The position numbers and the translations under genes were made by a program. From positions 1 to 64,000 of the forward strand of contig NZ_CP086381.1 of NCBI RefSeq assembly GCF_020889625.1: 64,000 nucleotides of DNA. Reading direction: 5' to 3'. Shown in pieces: positions 7,887 through 17,941 of this stretch (its first letter is position 1; every line of letters begins with the position of its first letter). The notes under the pieces were generated by a model, which was not told the DNA's origin, ran no database searches, and saw only the letters and a program-made list of their open reading frames with translations. This DNA comes from Deinococcus radiophilus. GTDB taxonomy: Bacteria > Deinococcota > Deinococci > Deinococcales > Deinococcaceae.

Positions 7887-9025
7887 ACGTGATCGTGGTG
7901 GGAGGCGGTCCAGTGGGAACCTATCTGGGCGGGCTGCTGGCTCAGGCTGGGCTGAACTTCGCCGTGCTGGACCGGCGTGGGTGGCCTGCCGAGCATTCCC
8001 GCGCCATCGGTATTCATCCACGGGCGCTGCGTGGCTTTGACCGCCTGGGCCTCACCTCACAGCTGCTGGCAGCGGGCGTCACCATTCGGCGCGGGCTGCT
8101 GCTGGGCGGGGGCGGGCAGGTGCTGGGCGAACTGGGTTTTGAAACGGCGGATGAGCAGCATCCCTATGTCCTTTCGTTGCCGCAGGTGGAAACCGAACGT
8201 TTGCTGGCAGCGCGGCTGGAGGCGCTGGCCCCCGGCAGGTTACGCCGGTCAGTCCGGGTGCAGGCCGTGCAGCCGGCGGGCGATCACGTCAGGGTCATGC
8301 TGGAACGGGACGGCCTGACCGAAACCTGGCCCGCCCGCTACGTCGTGGCGGCAGATGGCTGGCGCTCAGGCGTGCGTAGGGCGGCGGGCATCTCTTTTCC
8401 CGGCAGCGTTTACCCAGACAAGTACCTGATGGGCGACTTTCCCGACACCACGCCGTTTGGCACCCAAGCCATGATCTCGCTGACGGCGGCGGGCGTCACC
8501 GAGTGCTTCCCGCTGCCCAGCGGTCAGCGGCGCTGGGTGGTCCATACCGGGACGCAGCTGCTGGACGCTGCAGGACCGGACGCGCTGACCCACATCATTC
8601 AGGAGCGCACGGGCCTGCCGGTCCCAGCCGGTGAGTGCCGGATGTTCAGCGCCTTTGAGGTGCGCCGCCATCTGGCTGGGCGGATGTGGCAGGGTCGCCT
8701 GTGCCTCATTGGAGACGCCGCTCATGTGGTCAGCCCGATCGGGGGTCAGGGGATGAACCTGGGCTGGCTGGACGCTGACGCTCTGGCCCCCCTACTGATC
8801 CGCGCCGTGCAGCAAGGGGGTGTGCCACAGATACAGTGGCAAGGCTGGGAGCGACAGCGCCGCCGCTCGGCGTGGATCGCTGCCCGGCAGGCCGAGGCGA
8901 ATATGGCGGCTGGGCGCCCCGCCAGTACGGCGACTCAACACGTGCGTGAGGCCCTACTGACCCAGTTGCTGCGTCCTCCGGCAGCGGGACTGCTGGCCGA
9001 CGCTTTCACCATGCGCTGGCTTTAA
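7880..9025 (+). CDS. FAD-dependent hydroxylase/oxidoreductase of the polyketide operon
   Basis: This 381-residue protein is a PHBH-fold flavoprotein monooxygenase. It has an N-terminal dinucleotide motif VVGGGPVGTYLGGLLA, a central strand with the DG motif (VVAADGWRSGVRRA), and the GDAAHVVSPIGGQGMNLG block that binds the FAD phosphates and ribityl chain. By analogy with SrsC it would hydroxylate the phenolic lipid ring before or after methylation, possibly giving a quinone. It starts with GTG inside the methyltransferase gene. The reductant (NADH or NADPH) is not evident. Confidence 0.87.
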   Translation: MLDVIVVGGGPVGTYLGGLLAQAGLNFAVLDRRGWPAEHSRAIGIHPRALRGFDRLGLTSQLLAAGVTIRRGLLLGGGGQVLGELGFETADEQHPYVLSLPQVETERLLAARLEALAPGRLRRSVRVQAVQPAGDHVRVMLERDGLTETWPARYVVAADGWRSGVRRAAGISFPGSVYPDKYLMGDFPDTTPFGTQAMISLTAAGVTECFPLPSGQRRWVVHTGTQLLDAAGPDALTHIIQERTGLPVPAGECRMFSAFEVRRHLAGRMWQGRLCLIGDAAHVVSPIGGQGMNLGWLDADALAPLLIRAVQQGGVPQIQWQGWERQRRRSAWIAARQAEANMAAGRPASTATQHVREALLTQLLRPPAAGLLADAFTMRWL

Positions 9026-9064
9026 CCTTTATCCCTCTTCTCCGCATAAAGGCCTATTGCTTCC

Positions 9065-9535
9065 TTGAACATCTTGCTTGCCACCCAACCGATTGCCGGC
9101 CACGTTTGGCCGATGGCGGCCCTTGCCTGTGAACTTGCGGCGCGGGGCCATACCCTCCGCTGGTACACCGGGCATAGGTACGCCGCTCAAGTGCAGCAGG
9201 CGGGGGCCTTTTTCGGGCCATTTATCCATGCCCGCGAGGACGACGCCGCCGATTTTAAAATGTCTCCCGGCCGGGAAGGGCAGGCTCCGGGCCTGAAGCG
9301 GCTCCTGTTTGAGGTCCGCGAGGTTTTTGTTGGGCAGATAGAAGGCCAGGTTCATGATCTGCGCGGTTTGCGGCACATCGCTTCGCAGCGCCGGAGCATC
9401 TATGAGCTTGCCCGGATGTCGCGGCCCGAAGTAAGACCGGTACGGCGGAGCGAAATCGCTCCCCCCAGACCACAAGATGTCAGCCCGGGCAGTCGCCACT
9501 GGCAGCAGCTGTCACAGCCTTGGAGGCCAGAATGA
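9065..9535 (+). pseudogene. Truncated MGT-like glycosyltransferase remnant
   Basis: The frame opens with a TTG and reads as the N-terminal acceptor domain of a UDP-glycosyltransferase (GT1/MGT family): ATQPIAGHVWPMAALACELA, then a GLKRLLFEVREVFVGQ helix. Similarity is recognisable to about position 9355. Beyond that the frame is low-complexity Arg/Pro-rich sequence and ends after 156 residues, while the family is about 400 residues with a C-terminal sugar-nucleotide domain that is absent. It is probably the remnant of a gene that glycosylated a product of the adjacent PKS operon. It overlaps the start of the next gene. Confidence 0.6.
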
Positions 9536-11061
9536 CCCACATCATCCTTCGGCACGCCCTGCCCGTCTGTGCCTTACTGTGTTGGCCAGCAGCCCAGGCC
9601 GCCGGCTCCGTTCAGATCGGCCCGCTGACCGTGCAGGCGGGCAGCCTGCCACCTCCGCCACTGGCCGAGCTGCGCGGAGGCGCTGGTGCCGATACCTGCT
9701 CCCGGCCAGCGGCCCGGTTAGACGCGGTGCTGTACGACCGCCTGCTGGGTCACGGAGCCGAGCTGAGTTGCGGCAACCTCTTTCTAGATCTGCTGGAACT
9801 GCCGGGCGACGCCGAGCGCCTGAGGCCCTGGGGCGGTTACGAGGCGCTGGCCCGTGAGATTCGCGGTGCCCGGCACGAGGTGCTGCTGGCCAACATGCTC
9901 TGGGACGGTGGTCCCGCCTGGCCAGGTCGCCCAGTGACGCAGGCCATCGCCGAGTTGCGTACCGATGTGCTGGCCCACCCGGAGCGCTACCCGGATGGGA
10001 TGACCGTGCGTATTCTGCTGGGGCATACCGTGCGTCCGCTGGACGCGCCGCTGGACCCCCGGCTGAGCCTGGACTATCTGACCCAGGACCTGTTGGCCGC
10101 AGGCTTGCCGCTGACTGGTGAGGCTGAAGGGGGGTGGCGCCTGGAAATTGCCGACTACACTTTTGCGGTGCCGCACAGCCATTCCAAGTTTCTGGTGACG
10201 GACCGTGAGCGGCTGCTGGCGGGGGGCTTCAGTGTCAGTTCGCTGCACCTCCCACCCACCACCCCGGGAGGGCAAGGGTCGCATGACCTGGGTTTGCATG
10301 TGCAGGGGCCAGTGGCTCGACAGGCGGTGGCGGCGTTTGAAGACCTCTGGAGTCTCAGCCAGGCCCGGACTTGCCCGGCGGGACTGGAGGCTGGTCCGGT
10401 CCCTGGCGCCCAGCAACTGCGGCGCCTCTGTCAGATGGCCCCGAATACTCCGACCCCGCCGCTGGTCTGGGTGGGGCCGCCTACTCCGGCGGGCACCGCG
10501 CAGGTTTATCCCCTCTACCGCCGCAGCGGCTATGAGCAGGCCGACGATGCGCTGGCGGCGCTGCTGGGGGCCAGTACGTCGTCTCTGGATCTGATGCAGG
10601 CGCAGGTAAGTGGTGATCCCTGGTGTGACCTAGCGCTCGGCCATACCGTGACCTGCCAGCAGCGTGGCCCCGGTCTGCCAGTCTGGCAGGCCATTGCTGG
10701 GGCCGTCCGTGAGCGCGGTGTGCGGGTGCGGCTGCTGCTGGATCAGGGTCAGCCCATGCAAACGCAGGGCTGGGCCTTGTTGCGCCGTTTGCGCGATGAT
10801 CTGGCCCGCACCGGCCATCTGGACCAATTAGAAGTGCGGTGGGCTCCCCACCGTCTGCATACCAAAGCCATCTTGATAGACCGGCAGATGACGGTGGTCG
10901 GCAGTACCAATCTGCACTTTTCGTCGTTTGGGCCACGCGGCCTGACCGAATACGCACTGGCGACCAGTGACCCAGCAGCGCTGGCGGCAGTGCAGGCCAA
11001 CTTTGACACGGAGTGGGCCCAGGGCGTGACCCTGCCCGATCCCTGGTGGCTGTCGGAGTAA
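9532..11061 (+). CDS. Exported phospholipase D / cardiolipin synthase-family protein
   Basis: The 509-residue protein starts with a signal peptide (RHALPVCALLCWPAAQAAG) and has two HKD catalytic motifs: HSKFLVTD in the middle and HTKAILID near the C-terminus, each followed by the Gly-Ser/Gly-Gly-rich strand (LLAGGFSVSS, TVVGSTNLH). Two HKD halves form one active site in phospholipase D, cardiolipin synthase and related nucleases. A secreted or periplasmic phosphodiesterase is likely; the substrate is unknown. Start 9532 is chosen because TGGAGG lies 6 nt upstream; an upstream TTG at 9520 is less likely. Confidence 0.85.
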   Translation: MTHIILRHALPVCALLCWPAAQAAGSVQIGPLTVQAGSLPPPPLAELRGGAGADTCSRPAARLDAVLYDRLLGHGAELSCGNLFLDLLELPGDAERLRPWGGYEALAREIRGARHEVLLANMLWDGGPAWPGRPVTQAIAELRTDVLAHPERYPDGMTVRILLGHTVRPLDAPLDPRLSLDYLTQDLLAAGLPLTGEAEGGWRLEIADYTFAVPHSHSKFLVTDRERLLAGGFSVSSLHLPPTTPGGQGSHDLGLHVQGPVARQAVAAFEDLWSLSQARTCPAGLEAGPVPGAQQLRRLCQMAPNTPTPPLVWVGPPTPAGTAQVYPLYRRSGYEQADDALAALLGASTSSLDLMQAQVSGDPWCDLALGHTVTCQQRGPGLPVWQAIAGAVRERGVRVRLLLDQGQPMQTQGWALLRRLRDDLARTGHLDQLEVRWAPHRLHTKAILIDRQMTVVGSTNLHFSSFGPRGLTEYALATSDPAALAAVQANFDTEWAQGVTLPDPWWLSE

Positions 11062-11184
11062 AGTGCAGCAGGGGTCAGGTAGGGCCACGCTCCCTCCGCA
11101 GGCATGGAGCGACATTGGCGCCCTATTTCTGCGCCGCTAGATCTGAAACGCTGCCTGAGCTGAAGCAAGCAGGGCGAATTCAAC

Positions 11185-12894
11185 TCAGAACAGGCCCTGA
11201 ATCTCCCCGTTCTCGTCAATGTCAATGTTCTTGGCGGCGGGCGTTTTGCCCAGGCCAGGCATGGTCCGCATATCGCCGCAGATGGCGTACACATATCCGG
11301 CGCCCACGGCGGCGCGGACTTCGCGCACCGGCAGGGTCCAGCCGGTCGGTGCGCCCTTGAGGCTGGGGTCACTCGAAATGCTCAGGTGGGTCTTGGCGAT
11401 CACCACGGGCAGATTTCCGTAGCCCAGTTCCTCGAAGCGCTTGAGGTCCTTTTTCGCCTGGGCACTCAGCTCGATGCCGTCAGCGCCGTACACGCCCCGC
11501 GCCACTTTTTCGATCTTGGTGATCAGCGGCTCGTTCATCTCGTAGGTGGGGGTAAAGGTGCTGTCTTCGCCGCAGGCGTCCACGACAGCCTGAGCCAGTT
11601 CTTTGGCCCCTGCGCCGCCCCGCACCACATGGTAGGACTTGGCGACGCGCACACCCGCCTCCTGCGCGATCTTTTCGATCACGGCGTGTTCGCTGTCGAA
11701 GTCGGTGTGGAAGACGTTGATGGCCACCACCGGGGTCACCCCGAAGCTCTTGACGATTTCGATGTGTTTACGCAGGTTATCGGCTCCGGCCAGCACGTCG
11801 TCCGGGTTTTCTTTGAGCATATCGGCAGGCAGGGGCCTACCCGGCACGATCCGGTAGCGGCCCGAGTGGGTCTTGAGCGCCCGCACCGTCACCACCAGCA
11901 CGGCGGCGCTGGGGGTCAGGCCCGACACCCGGCACTTCACGTTGAAGAAGCGCTCAGCGCCCATGTCGGCCCCGAAGCCCGCCTCAGTAATCACGTAATC
12001 GCTCACGCGGCTGCCCACCAGATCGGCCAGCACGCTGGAGTTGCCGGTGGCGATGTTGCCAAACGGCCCGGCATGAATCAGCGCGGGGGTGTGTTCCAGG
12101 GTCTGCATCAGGTTGGGCTGAATGGCGTCCTTGAGGATGGCCGTCATCGCACCTGCTGCGCCGATCTGCTTGGCGGTCACGGGGTTGCCGCTGTACGTAA
12201 AGCCCACCACGATGCGGCCCAGGCGCTCACGCAGGTTACGCAGACCCGAACACAGGCTGACGATCACCATGATCTCCGACGCGGCGGTGATGTCGAATCC
12301 GGTCTGACGCGGCACACCGTCTTCCTTCGGTCCCAGGCCCACCATCACGCTCCGCAGCGCCCGGTCGTTCATATCGATCACGCGCCGCCAGGAGATGTTC
12401 TGGGGGTCCAGATTCAGCTCGTTGCCGTGAAAGAGGTGTGCATCAATCATGGCTGCCAGCAGGTTGTGCGCCGCCGTAATCGCATGAAAGTCGCCGGTCA
12501 GGTGCAGGTTCAGCGTCTCCATCGGGACAATCTGGCTGTAGCCGCCGCCCGCCGCGCCGCCCTTGACCCCGAAGGTCGGCCCCATGCTGGGTTGACGCAG
12601 GGTCAGCATGGCATTCTCGCCAATCGCGGCCATGCCCTGGGCCAAGCCCACCGAGGTGGTGGTTTTGCCCTCGCCCAGGGGGGTGGGCGTAACCGCCGTG
12701 ACCACGATCATCTTGGCCTGTGGGCGGTCTTTGAGCTTGTCCAACACGTCCAGGTCAACCTTGGCGACGTGGCGGCCATAGGGAATCAAGTCCTCTTCGG
12801 GAATCCCGGCTTCCTGAGCCACCTTGGCCATGGGCCACAGGTCAGCCTGACGGGCGATCTCGAGGTCACTCGGCAACGGTTTCTGGGTTGTCAT
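11185..12894 (-). CDS. fhs: Formate-tetrahydrofolate ligase
   Basis: Fhs makes 10-formyltetrahydrofolate from formate, THF and ATP. The 569-residue protein is full length, with the P-loop TPTPLGEGKTTTSVGL, the GVKGGAAGGGYSQ segment and a C-terminal MPGLGKTPAAKNIDID. It lies alone on the minus strand, convergent with the phospholipase-D-like gene. A formate dehydrogenase is encoded about 6 kb away, so formate can be either assimilated into C1 metabolism or oxidised in this organism. Confidence 0.97.
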   Translation of the reverse strand: MTTQKPLPSDLEIARQADLWPMAKVAQEAGIPEEDLIPYGRHVAKVDLDVLDKLKDRPQAKMIVVTAVTPTPLGEGKTTTSVGLAQGMAAIGENAMLTLRQPSMGPTFGVKGGAAGGGYSQIVPMETLNLHLTGDFHAITAAHNLLAAMIDAHLFHGNELNLDPQNISWRRVIDMNDRALRSVMVGLGPKEDGVPRQTGFDITAASEIMVIVSLCSGLRNLRERLGRIVVGFTYSGNPVTAKQIGAAGAMTAILKDAIQPNLMQTLEHTPALIHAGPFGNIATGNSSVLADLVGSRVSDYVITEAGFGADMGAERFFNVKCRVSGLTPSAAVLVVTVRALKTHSGRYRIVPGRPLPADMLKENPDDVLAGADNLRKHIEIVKSFGVTPVVAINVFHTDFDSEHAVIEKIAQEAGVRVAKSYHVVRGGAGAKELAQAVVDACGEDSTFTPTYEMNEPLITKIEKVARGVYGADGIELSAQAKKDLKRFEELGYGNLPVVIAKTHLSISSDPSLKGAPTGWTLPVREVRAAVGAGYVYAICGDMRTMPGLGKTPAAKNIDIDENGEIQGLF

Positions 12895-12931
12895 AGGTCT
12901 TCATTGTGACCCAAATTTCAGGGCAAGTGTC

Positions 12932-12947
12932 CAGTTCGGCTGAACTG
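12932..12947. promoter_or_regulatory. Palindrome in the fhs/xdhC divergent region
   Basis: CAGTTCGGCTGAACTG has 6-bp perfect arms with a 4-nt centre. It is 37 bp upstream of fhs and 118 bp upstream of xdhC, a position suited to an operator. No regulator can be named. The rest of the 170-bp region shows nothing definite. Confidence 0.3.
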
Positions 12948-13064
12948 AAAGAGACGGAGGAAGAGGCACGGTACGACGCTTCAGTGCCATCCCATCGGGT
13001 ACGGTGCATTCGACCCTCAACACCTCTTGGTTCATTCCAGACTTGCCAGCTGCCAGGGCTCCCT

Positions 13065-14105
13065 ATGCTGACAAATGTGGACGAAACGTTTGACGATTTT
13101 CTACGTGCCGTGACTCACTTGGCTGTGCCCGCCGTGGTGGCGACCCTGGTGGGGGCCGGGGAGAGCCGCAAGCCGCTGGGTCGCCGGGCCATTTTTCTGG
13201 CGGGGCAAGAGCCGCTGGGTTCGGTCACGCTGGGCGGCTGCGCTGAAGGAGCACTCCGCAAAGCCGCCGATGAGATTTGCGTCAGCGGTCAATCCCGGTT
13301 GCTGGACGTGAAGCTGGGCAGCGAGGAAGCCTACGAATTTGGGATGACCTGCGCCGGACAAGTGACGGTTCAACTGACACCGACTCCGCCCGCTGCGGCA
13401 CTGTGGAGAACGGTTGCCCAGGCGCGCTCAAACGGTGAGGTTCTGCGTCTTGTGACCCCGCTGGGAGCAGGCGCTGTTCCCTTTGCCCTGCTGCCTTCCG
13501 GCGAGGTGGTCACAGACGGTCAACCCGATCCGGCATTGTTGGCTCAGGCTCAAGCACTGACGCTGGACGAAGCAGTGTTGGATAGGCAAGAAGGTGCGTT
13601 TTTTGAAACGCGGTTGCCCCCTTCTGAACTGGTGATCGTGGGTGCCGGTCCCATTGCGCCCCCGCTGGCCCGCATGGCGGTGGTCGCCGGACTCCGGGTC
13701 ACCGTTTGCGACGACCGCCCTGGTCGCCTCACACCTCAGCGCCTGCCGGATGCCCACGCCCTGCTGCTGAGTGCCCCAGACCAAGACCTCCGGCTGCCGC
13801 CACTCTCGGCGCGGTCCAGTGTGGTCATCATCTCACACGACTATGCCCATGAGGTGCCGGTGCTGCGGCAGGTGCTGGGGGCTGACGTGCCCTACGTGGC
13901 CATGGTGGCCAGCCGCCGCCGGGGGCAGGCAGTGCTGAATTTCCTGGCCGAAACTGGTGTAGAAGCCGAACAGCTGACGCGGGTCAGGACGCCAGCGGGA
14001 CTGGACCTGGGGGCCGAGACACCTGCTGGAATTGCCCTGAGTATCCTGGCCGAAGTGGTAGCGGTACTGCACGGACGCACAGGCGGCCCACTCGCTCAGC
14101 GCTGA
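13065..14105 (+). CDS. xdhC: XdhC/CoxI-family molybdenum cofactor chaperone
   Basis: XdhC-type proteins bind molybdenum cofactor, assist its sulfuration and insert it into xanthine-oxidase-family enzymes. The protein has an N-terminal XdhC domain (VVATLVGAGESRKPLGRRA; GGCAEGAL) and a C-terminal Rossmann domain (LVIVGAGPIAPPLA; VTVCDDRPGR; AMVASRRRGQAVL). Start 13065 (346 residues) is preferred because the in-frame 53-residue extension from 12906 is uncharacteristic. It converges on mocA with a 10-bp overlap. It almost certainly serves the PaoABC-like enzyme encoded just beyond. Confidence 0.9.
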   Translation: MLTNVDETFDDFLRAVTHLAVPAVVATLVGAGESRKPLGRRAIFLAGQEPLGSVTLGGCAEGALRKAADEICVSGQSRLLDVKLGSEEAYEFGMTCAGQVTVQLTPTPPAAALWRTVAQARSNGEVLRLVTPLGAGAVPFALLPSGEVVTDGQPDPALLAQAQALTLDEAVLDRQEGAFFETRLPPSELVIVGAGPIAPPLARMAVVAGLRVTVCDDRPGRLTPQRLPDAHALLLSAPDQDLRLPPLSARSSVVIISHDYAHEVPVLRQVLGADVPYVAMVASRRRGQAVLNFLAETGVEAEQLTRVRTPAGLDLGAETPAGIALSILAEVVAVLHGRTGGPLAQR

Positions 14106-14728
14106 AGGGTCAGCCAAGTTTCAGCCTGGACCAGAGCTTGCGGTGTGTCCACATCCAGCAATTCTCCCGGCGGACAGGTGATTGTCACCGCCCCTTGCAG
14201 CAGCTTACGGGGTCCGTGATCGGCAGCGTCAAGGGCCAGCAATGGCGCGAACAGTTCCGCTCCCACCACCAGGGGAGGAGCACTGACCTCTCCGAAACGA
14301 CATTGGACAGCCTGCACACCTGGTTTCCAGGCCGCCCGCAGCGCCCGGTGTGTTGCTGTGCTGATCAGCGGCATATCGGCGAGGCTGAAGACGGCTCCGT
14401 CCAGTCCCTCTGGCAGTGCCCGGACCGCCGCCTGAAATGAGGAGAGCAGGCCCAGTTCCGGTGTTGGGTTGATGGCGTAGGCGAACCCTAAACCTTCCAG
14501 CGCCGCTTGTATTTGCCGCCCAGCTTCGCCTGCTGGGATCACCGTCAGGCGGAACGGGTCAGCTGTATCCGTGAGCGCCTCGGCTGCCCAGCGAATCAGC
14601 GGCTTTCCGGCCAGTAGGACCAGTGGCTTGGGTACGGCTTGAAAAGGGGAGGCGGCCTGTCCCATCCGCTTCCCCTGTCCAGCCGCCAGCAGGATGCCCG
14701 CCAGCACCGGTCTACTGCGCTTAGTCAC
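14096..14728 (-). CDS. mocA: Molybdenum cofactor nucleotidyltransferase (MocA/MobA-like)
   Basis: This 210-residue NTP transferase has the GILLAAGQGKRMG signature, a PKPLVLLAGKPLI strand and LADMP in place of the usual GDMP. MocA transfers CMP to molybdenum cofactor to form the dinucleotide form used by the xanthine oxidase family. It starts (GTG, 14728) inside the 3' end of the large oxidoreductase subunit gene and is the last gene of that operon. MobA (GMP transferring) is the alternative, but the neighbourhood favours MocA. Confidence 0.85.
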   Translation of the reverse strand: MTKRSRPVLAGILLAAGQGKRMGQAASPFQAVPKPLVLLAGKPLIRWAAEALTDTADPFRLTVIPAGEAGRQIQAALEGLGFAYAINPTPELGLLSSFQAAVRALPEGLDGAVFSLADMPLISTATHRALRAAWKPGVQAVQCRFGEVSAPPLVVGAELFAPLLALDAADHGPRKLLQGAVTITCPPGELLDVDTPQALVQAETWLTLQR

Positions 14729-16985
14729 CGGCTCTGGGTGTCAGTGCGGCTTGCTCATTCCAGCCGGCCAGCACCTTGTCTACCGTCAGCGGGTAGTCGC
14801 GAATCCGGACACCCGCAGCGTTGTAGATCGCGTTGGCCACAGCTGCGCCGACCCCACAGATGCCCAGTTCGCCGACGCCTTTGCCCTTGAGCGGTGAGGA
14901 CTTGTCATCCAGTTCTTCCAGGAAGATCACGTCCAGATCGGGAATGTCCGCATGGACCGGCACATGGTATTCGGCCAGGTCGTGATTTATGAACAGGCCC
15001 AGGTTACCGTCCACATGCATCTCTTCCATCAGTGCTGCGCCCACGCCCATCGTCATGCCCCCCAGGCACTGGCTGCGGGCCGTGACCGGGTTAAAGATGC
15101 GCCCGGCAGCGGCCACGCTCAGCAGGCGGCGCACCCGGATTTCTGCGGTCAGGTGATGCACCGCCACTTCGCAGAAGTGTGCCCCAAAGCTGGCCTGCGC
15201 GTACTGCTTGTTCAGGTCGCCCACGCTGGCATTGACCGTGGCCTCCAGCGGCTCGTCCGCATTGGCGGCCACGCTGCCCAGGCGGGTGCATTTCTCACCC
15301 TCCCACACCTCGCCATCTTTGAACACGGCTTTCTTGGGATCGTAGCCAGCGGCCTTGGCGATGACTTTGCGCAGTTCCTCGGCGGCGTAATAGACGCCCA
15401 TGCCGGCGCTGTTGGCCCCCCACGAACCACCCGAACCACTGGACTTGGGAAATTCCGAATCGCCCAGGCGCACCTCCACGTCGTCCAGGCCCACGCCCAG
15501 CATCTCGGCGGCAGTTTGGCCCAAGATGGTGTACGACCCGGTACCGATGTCGGTCATCTGCGTTTCCAACGTAATTTTGCCGCCTTTTTCCAGGCGGAGG
15601 GTGGCGCCGCTGGGCTTGAGCAGGTTGCCCCTGAAAGCACTCGCCACGCCCAGGCCGATCAACCACTCGCCGTCGCGCCGCGCTCCCGGCTGCGCTTCAC
15701 GCTGATCCCAGCCGAATTCCTCGGCGCCGCGCCGCAGGCAGTCCACCAGCCGGCGGCTCGAAAAGGGCCGTTCGGGCCCCTTGGCCGGATCGTAACTGAT
15801 GTCGTTGATCACGCGCAGTTCGATAGGGTCCAAGTCCAGTTTCTCGGCCAGTTCGTCCATAGCGCATTCCAGGGCGAGCAGGCCCACCGCTTCGCCGGGC
15901 GCGCGCATGGAGCCGCCGGGCGGCAGGTGCAGTTCACTCAGGCGCTGGCGCACCAGGCGGTGTTCCCCGGCGTAGAGCAGCTTGGTCTGGTTGGCCGCAG
16001 TCTCGGCGCTCCCCCCCGGCAGATTTCCAGAGTAAGCATCATGACCGATGGCGTAAATGCGCCCCTCGCCGTCGGTACCGAAGCGCAGACGCTGAATGGT
16101 CGATGGCCGGTGACTGGTGTGGTTATAAATCTGCGGACGGGTCAGGGCACACTTGACCGGACGGCCCAGTTGGCGAGCGGCCACTGCACTCAGCACGGCG
16201 TCCCCGTAGAACATCAGTTTGGACCCGAAGCCCCCACCGATGAACTGCGCCACGATACGGATATTTTTTTGCGGCACGTTGAGGGTCATGGACAGGCCAC
16301 GGTGAACCCAGTGCACCATCTGGTGTGAGGTGTACAGCGTGAGCTGATCGCCGTCCCACTCGGCGATGCTGGCATGGGGTTCCATCGGGGACTGAGACTG
16401 GTAAGGCGTGGTGTAGGTCACGTCCAGCTGCACGTCGGCTCGCTTAAATGCAGCAGCGAAATCACCAATCTTCTGGTCCTTGCTCTCCTCATCGCTGCCC
16501 GCCTTGTCAGCGTCTTCCATGACTTCGGCCAGCGAGTAGTCACCTTCACCGGTCTGGTCGTCGTATTCGATGACGATGGCAGCGGCAGCGGCGCGGGCTT
16601 GCTCGTAGGTCTCAGCGACCACGAAGGCTACCGCCTGGTGGTAGTAATCCACCTGATCGTCGGGCATTTGCGGGGTGGCGTCATCCTCCTGTGGCACGGG
16701 AGTGTCACTCTTGCCCTGAGCGGGCATGTTCTCGTGGGTCAGTACCAGCAGCACGCCGGGCAGGGCTTCTGCCGCGCTCACATCCACCGATTTGACTCTG
16801 CCGCGGGCCACACCAGCGCCCACCATGTAGCCGTAGGCCGGGTTCTCCGGCTCCTGATACTCGTAGGCATACGTGGCCTGGCCGGTCACTTTCAGCGGGC
16901 CTTCTTTACGGACATGCGGCCGGGTCAGCACCTTTTCCTGGTCCAGCGGATTGATGTCGGCGGGTTGGTCGAACTTGTGGCTCAT
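14721..16985 (-). CDS. paoC: PaoC-like aldehyde oxidoreductase, molybdenum-binding subunit
   Basis: This 754-residue protein is the large subunit of a xanthine-oxidase-family enzyme. Visible features are the FIGGGFGSK molybdopterin loop, the GSMRAPGEA arginine segment, a [12 protein letters not shown] loop and the catalytic Glu (about residue 706) in [14 protein letters not shown]. It pairs with the FAD and 2Fe-2S genes upstream in the order of E. coli paoABC (yagTSR), an enzyme oxidising aromatic aldehydes. Other substrates such as purines are possible, but the FAD subunit argues for the Pao type. Its start overlaps the FAD subunit stop (ATGA). Confidence 0.92.
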   Translation of the reverse strand: MSHKFDQPADINPLDQEKVLTRPHVRKEGPLKVTGQATYAYEYQEPENPAYGYMVGAGVARGRVKSVDVSAAEALPGVLLVLTHENMPAQGKSDTPVPQEDDATPQMPDDQVDYYHQAVAFVVAETYEQARAAAAAIVIEYDDQTGEGDYSLAEVMEDADKAGSDEESKDQKIGDFAAAFKRADVQLDVTYTTPYQSQSPMEPHASIAEWDGDQLTLYTSHQMVHWVHRGLSMTLNVPQKNIRIVAQFIGGGFGSKLMFYGDAVLSAVAARQLGRPVKCALTRPQIYNHTSHRPSTIQRLRFGTDGEGRIYAIGHDAYSGNLPGGSAETAANQTKLLYAGEHRLVRQRLSELHLPPGGSMRAPGEAVGLLALECAMDELAEKLDLDPIELRVINDISYDPAKGPERPFSSRRLVDCLRRGAEEFGWDQREAQPGARRDGEWLIGLGVASAFRGNLLKPSGATLRLEKGGKITLETQMTDIGTGSYTILGQTAAEMLGVGLDDVEVRLGDSEFPKSSGSGGSWGANSAGMGVYYAAEELRKVIAKAAGYDPKKAVFKDGEVWEGEKCTRLGSVAANADEPLEATVNASVGDLNKQYAQASFGAHFCEVAVHHLTAEIRVRRLLSVAAAGRIFNPVTARSQCLGGMTMGVGAALMEEMHVDGNLGLFINHDLAEYHVPVHADIPDLDVIFLEELDDKSSPLKGKGVGELGICGVGAAVANAIYNAAGVRIRDYPLTVDKVLAGWNEQAALTPRAGD

Positions 16986-17941
16986 GCGGCCCCTCCTTGC
17001 ACCTGTGCGGCGTCCATCACGGTCTGCACCACCCGGCGGGCCAGGTCCAGCTTGAAGGCATTCTGATCGGTGGGCCGGGCCCCCTCAAATGCCGTATCTG
17101 TCACCGCCTGGGCACCCTCGTTCCAGCGCTCTTCGGCGGCCTCTACCCGCCAGGGTTTGGGGGCCACCCCACCAAAAGCCACCCGCGCAGTGCCGTCGGC
17201 TTGCACCACGGCAGCAACCGATACGAGCGCGAAAGCGTAAGACTGGCGGTCACGGGCCTTGTGATAAAAGTGTTGCCCTCCCAACGGTGCCGGCAGGGTC
17301 ACGGCAGTGATCAGCTCACCCGGTTCCAGCGCTGTTTCAATGTGTGGGGTGTCCCCAGGCAGCAGGTGAAAGTCGGTGATGGAGATGGTGCGCTCACTGC
17401 CGTCCGGGCGTAAGGTGTGAATTTCCGCGTCCAGCACGCGCAGGGCTACCGCCATATCGCCGGGGTACTGGGCGATGCAGTGCTCGCTGGTCCCGATGAC
17501 TGCCAAGGGGCGGTTGTAGCCGTCAATGGCGCCGCAGCCGGTTCCGGGCTCACGCTTGTTGCACGGCAGATTGGTGTCATAAAAGTACGGGCAGCGGGTC
17601 CGTTGCAGCAGATTGCCAGCCGTGGTGGCGCGGTTGCGAATTTGCCCCGACGCTCCAGCCAGAATGGCCCGGCTGAGCACCGCGTAGTCCTGGCGCACGC
17701 GCGGGTGTGCGGCCAGGTCAGTGTTGCGGACCAGCGCGCCGATTTTCAATCCACCCTCTTCCGTCTCCGTGATTTCGTCCATGCCAGCGCGGTTCAGGTC
17801 GACCAGTTGCTCCGGTGTCTCAATGTGCAGCTTCATCAGATCCAGCAGATTGGTGCCGCCGGCCAGGTATTTGCCGCCGTTCCCCAGCGCGTCTACCGCC
17901 TGCCCCGCCGAGTTGGCCCGGCTGTATTCAAAGGCTTTCAT
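16982..17941 (-). CDS. paoB: PaoB-like FAD-binding subunit with extra [4Fe-4S] site
   Basis: This 319-residue medium subunit carries the FAD loop [14 protein letters not shown] and an insertion containing [22 protein letters not shown]. The four cysteines of that insertion correspond to the additional [4Fe-4S] cluster that distinguishes PaoB and 4-hydroxybenzoyl-CoA reductase-type subunits from ordinary xanthine dehydrogenase. It passes electrons between the 2Fe-2S subunit, FAD and the external acceptor. Both ends overlap neighbours by 4 bp, showing tight translational coupling. Confidence 0.92.
   Translation of the reverse strand: MKAFEYSRANSAGQAVDALGNGGKYLAGGTNLLDLMKLHIETPEQLVDLNRAGMDEITETEEGGLKIGALVRNTDLAAHPRVRQDYAVLSRAILAGASGQIRNRATTAGNLLQRTRCPYFYDTNLPCNKREPGTGCGAIDGYNRPLAVIGTSEHCIAQYPGDMAVALRVLDAEIHTLRPDGSERTISITDFHLLPGDTPHIETALEPGELITAVTLPAPLGGQHFYHKARDRQSYAFALVSVAAVVQADGTARVAFGGVAPKPWRVEAAEERWNEGAQAVTDTAFEGARPTDQNAFKLDLARRVVQTVMDAAQVQGGAA

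Noticed and set aside
9029..9499. A 156-codon minus-strand frame opposite the glycosyltransferase remnant
   Set aside because: No family features; it is the antisense of a sequence that reads as a glycosyltransferase N-terminus.
11386..12909. A 507-codon plus-strand frame opposite fhs
   Set aside because: His-rich translation typical of antisense reading of a GC-rich gene; fhs is full length with all motifs.
14952..16328. A 458-codon plus-strand frame opposite paoC
   Set aside because: His/Gln/Arg-rich low-complexity translation without family features, lying wholly inside a well-supported gene.
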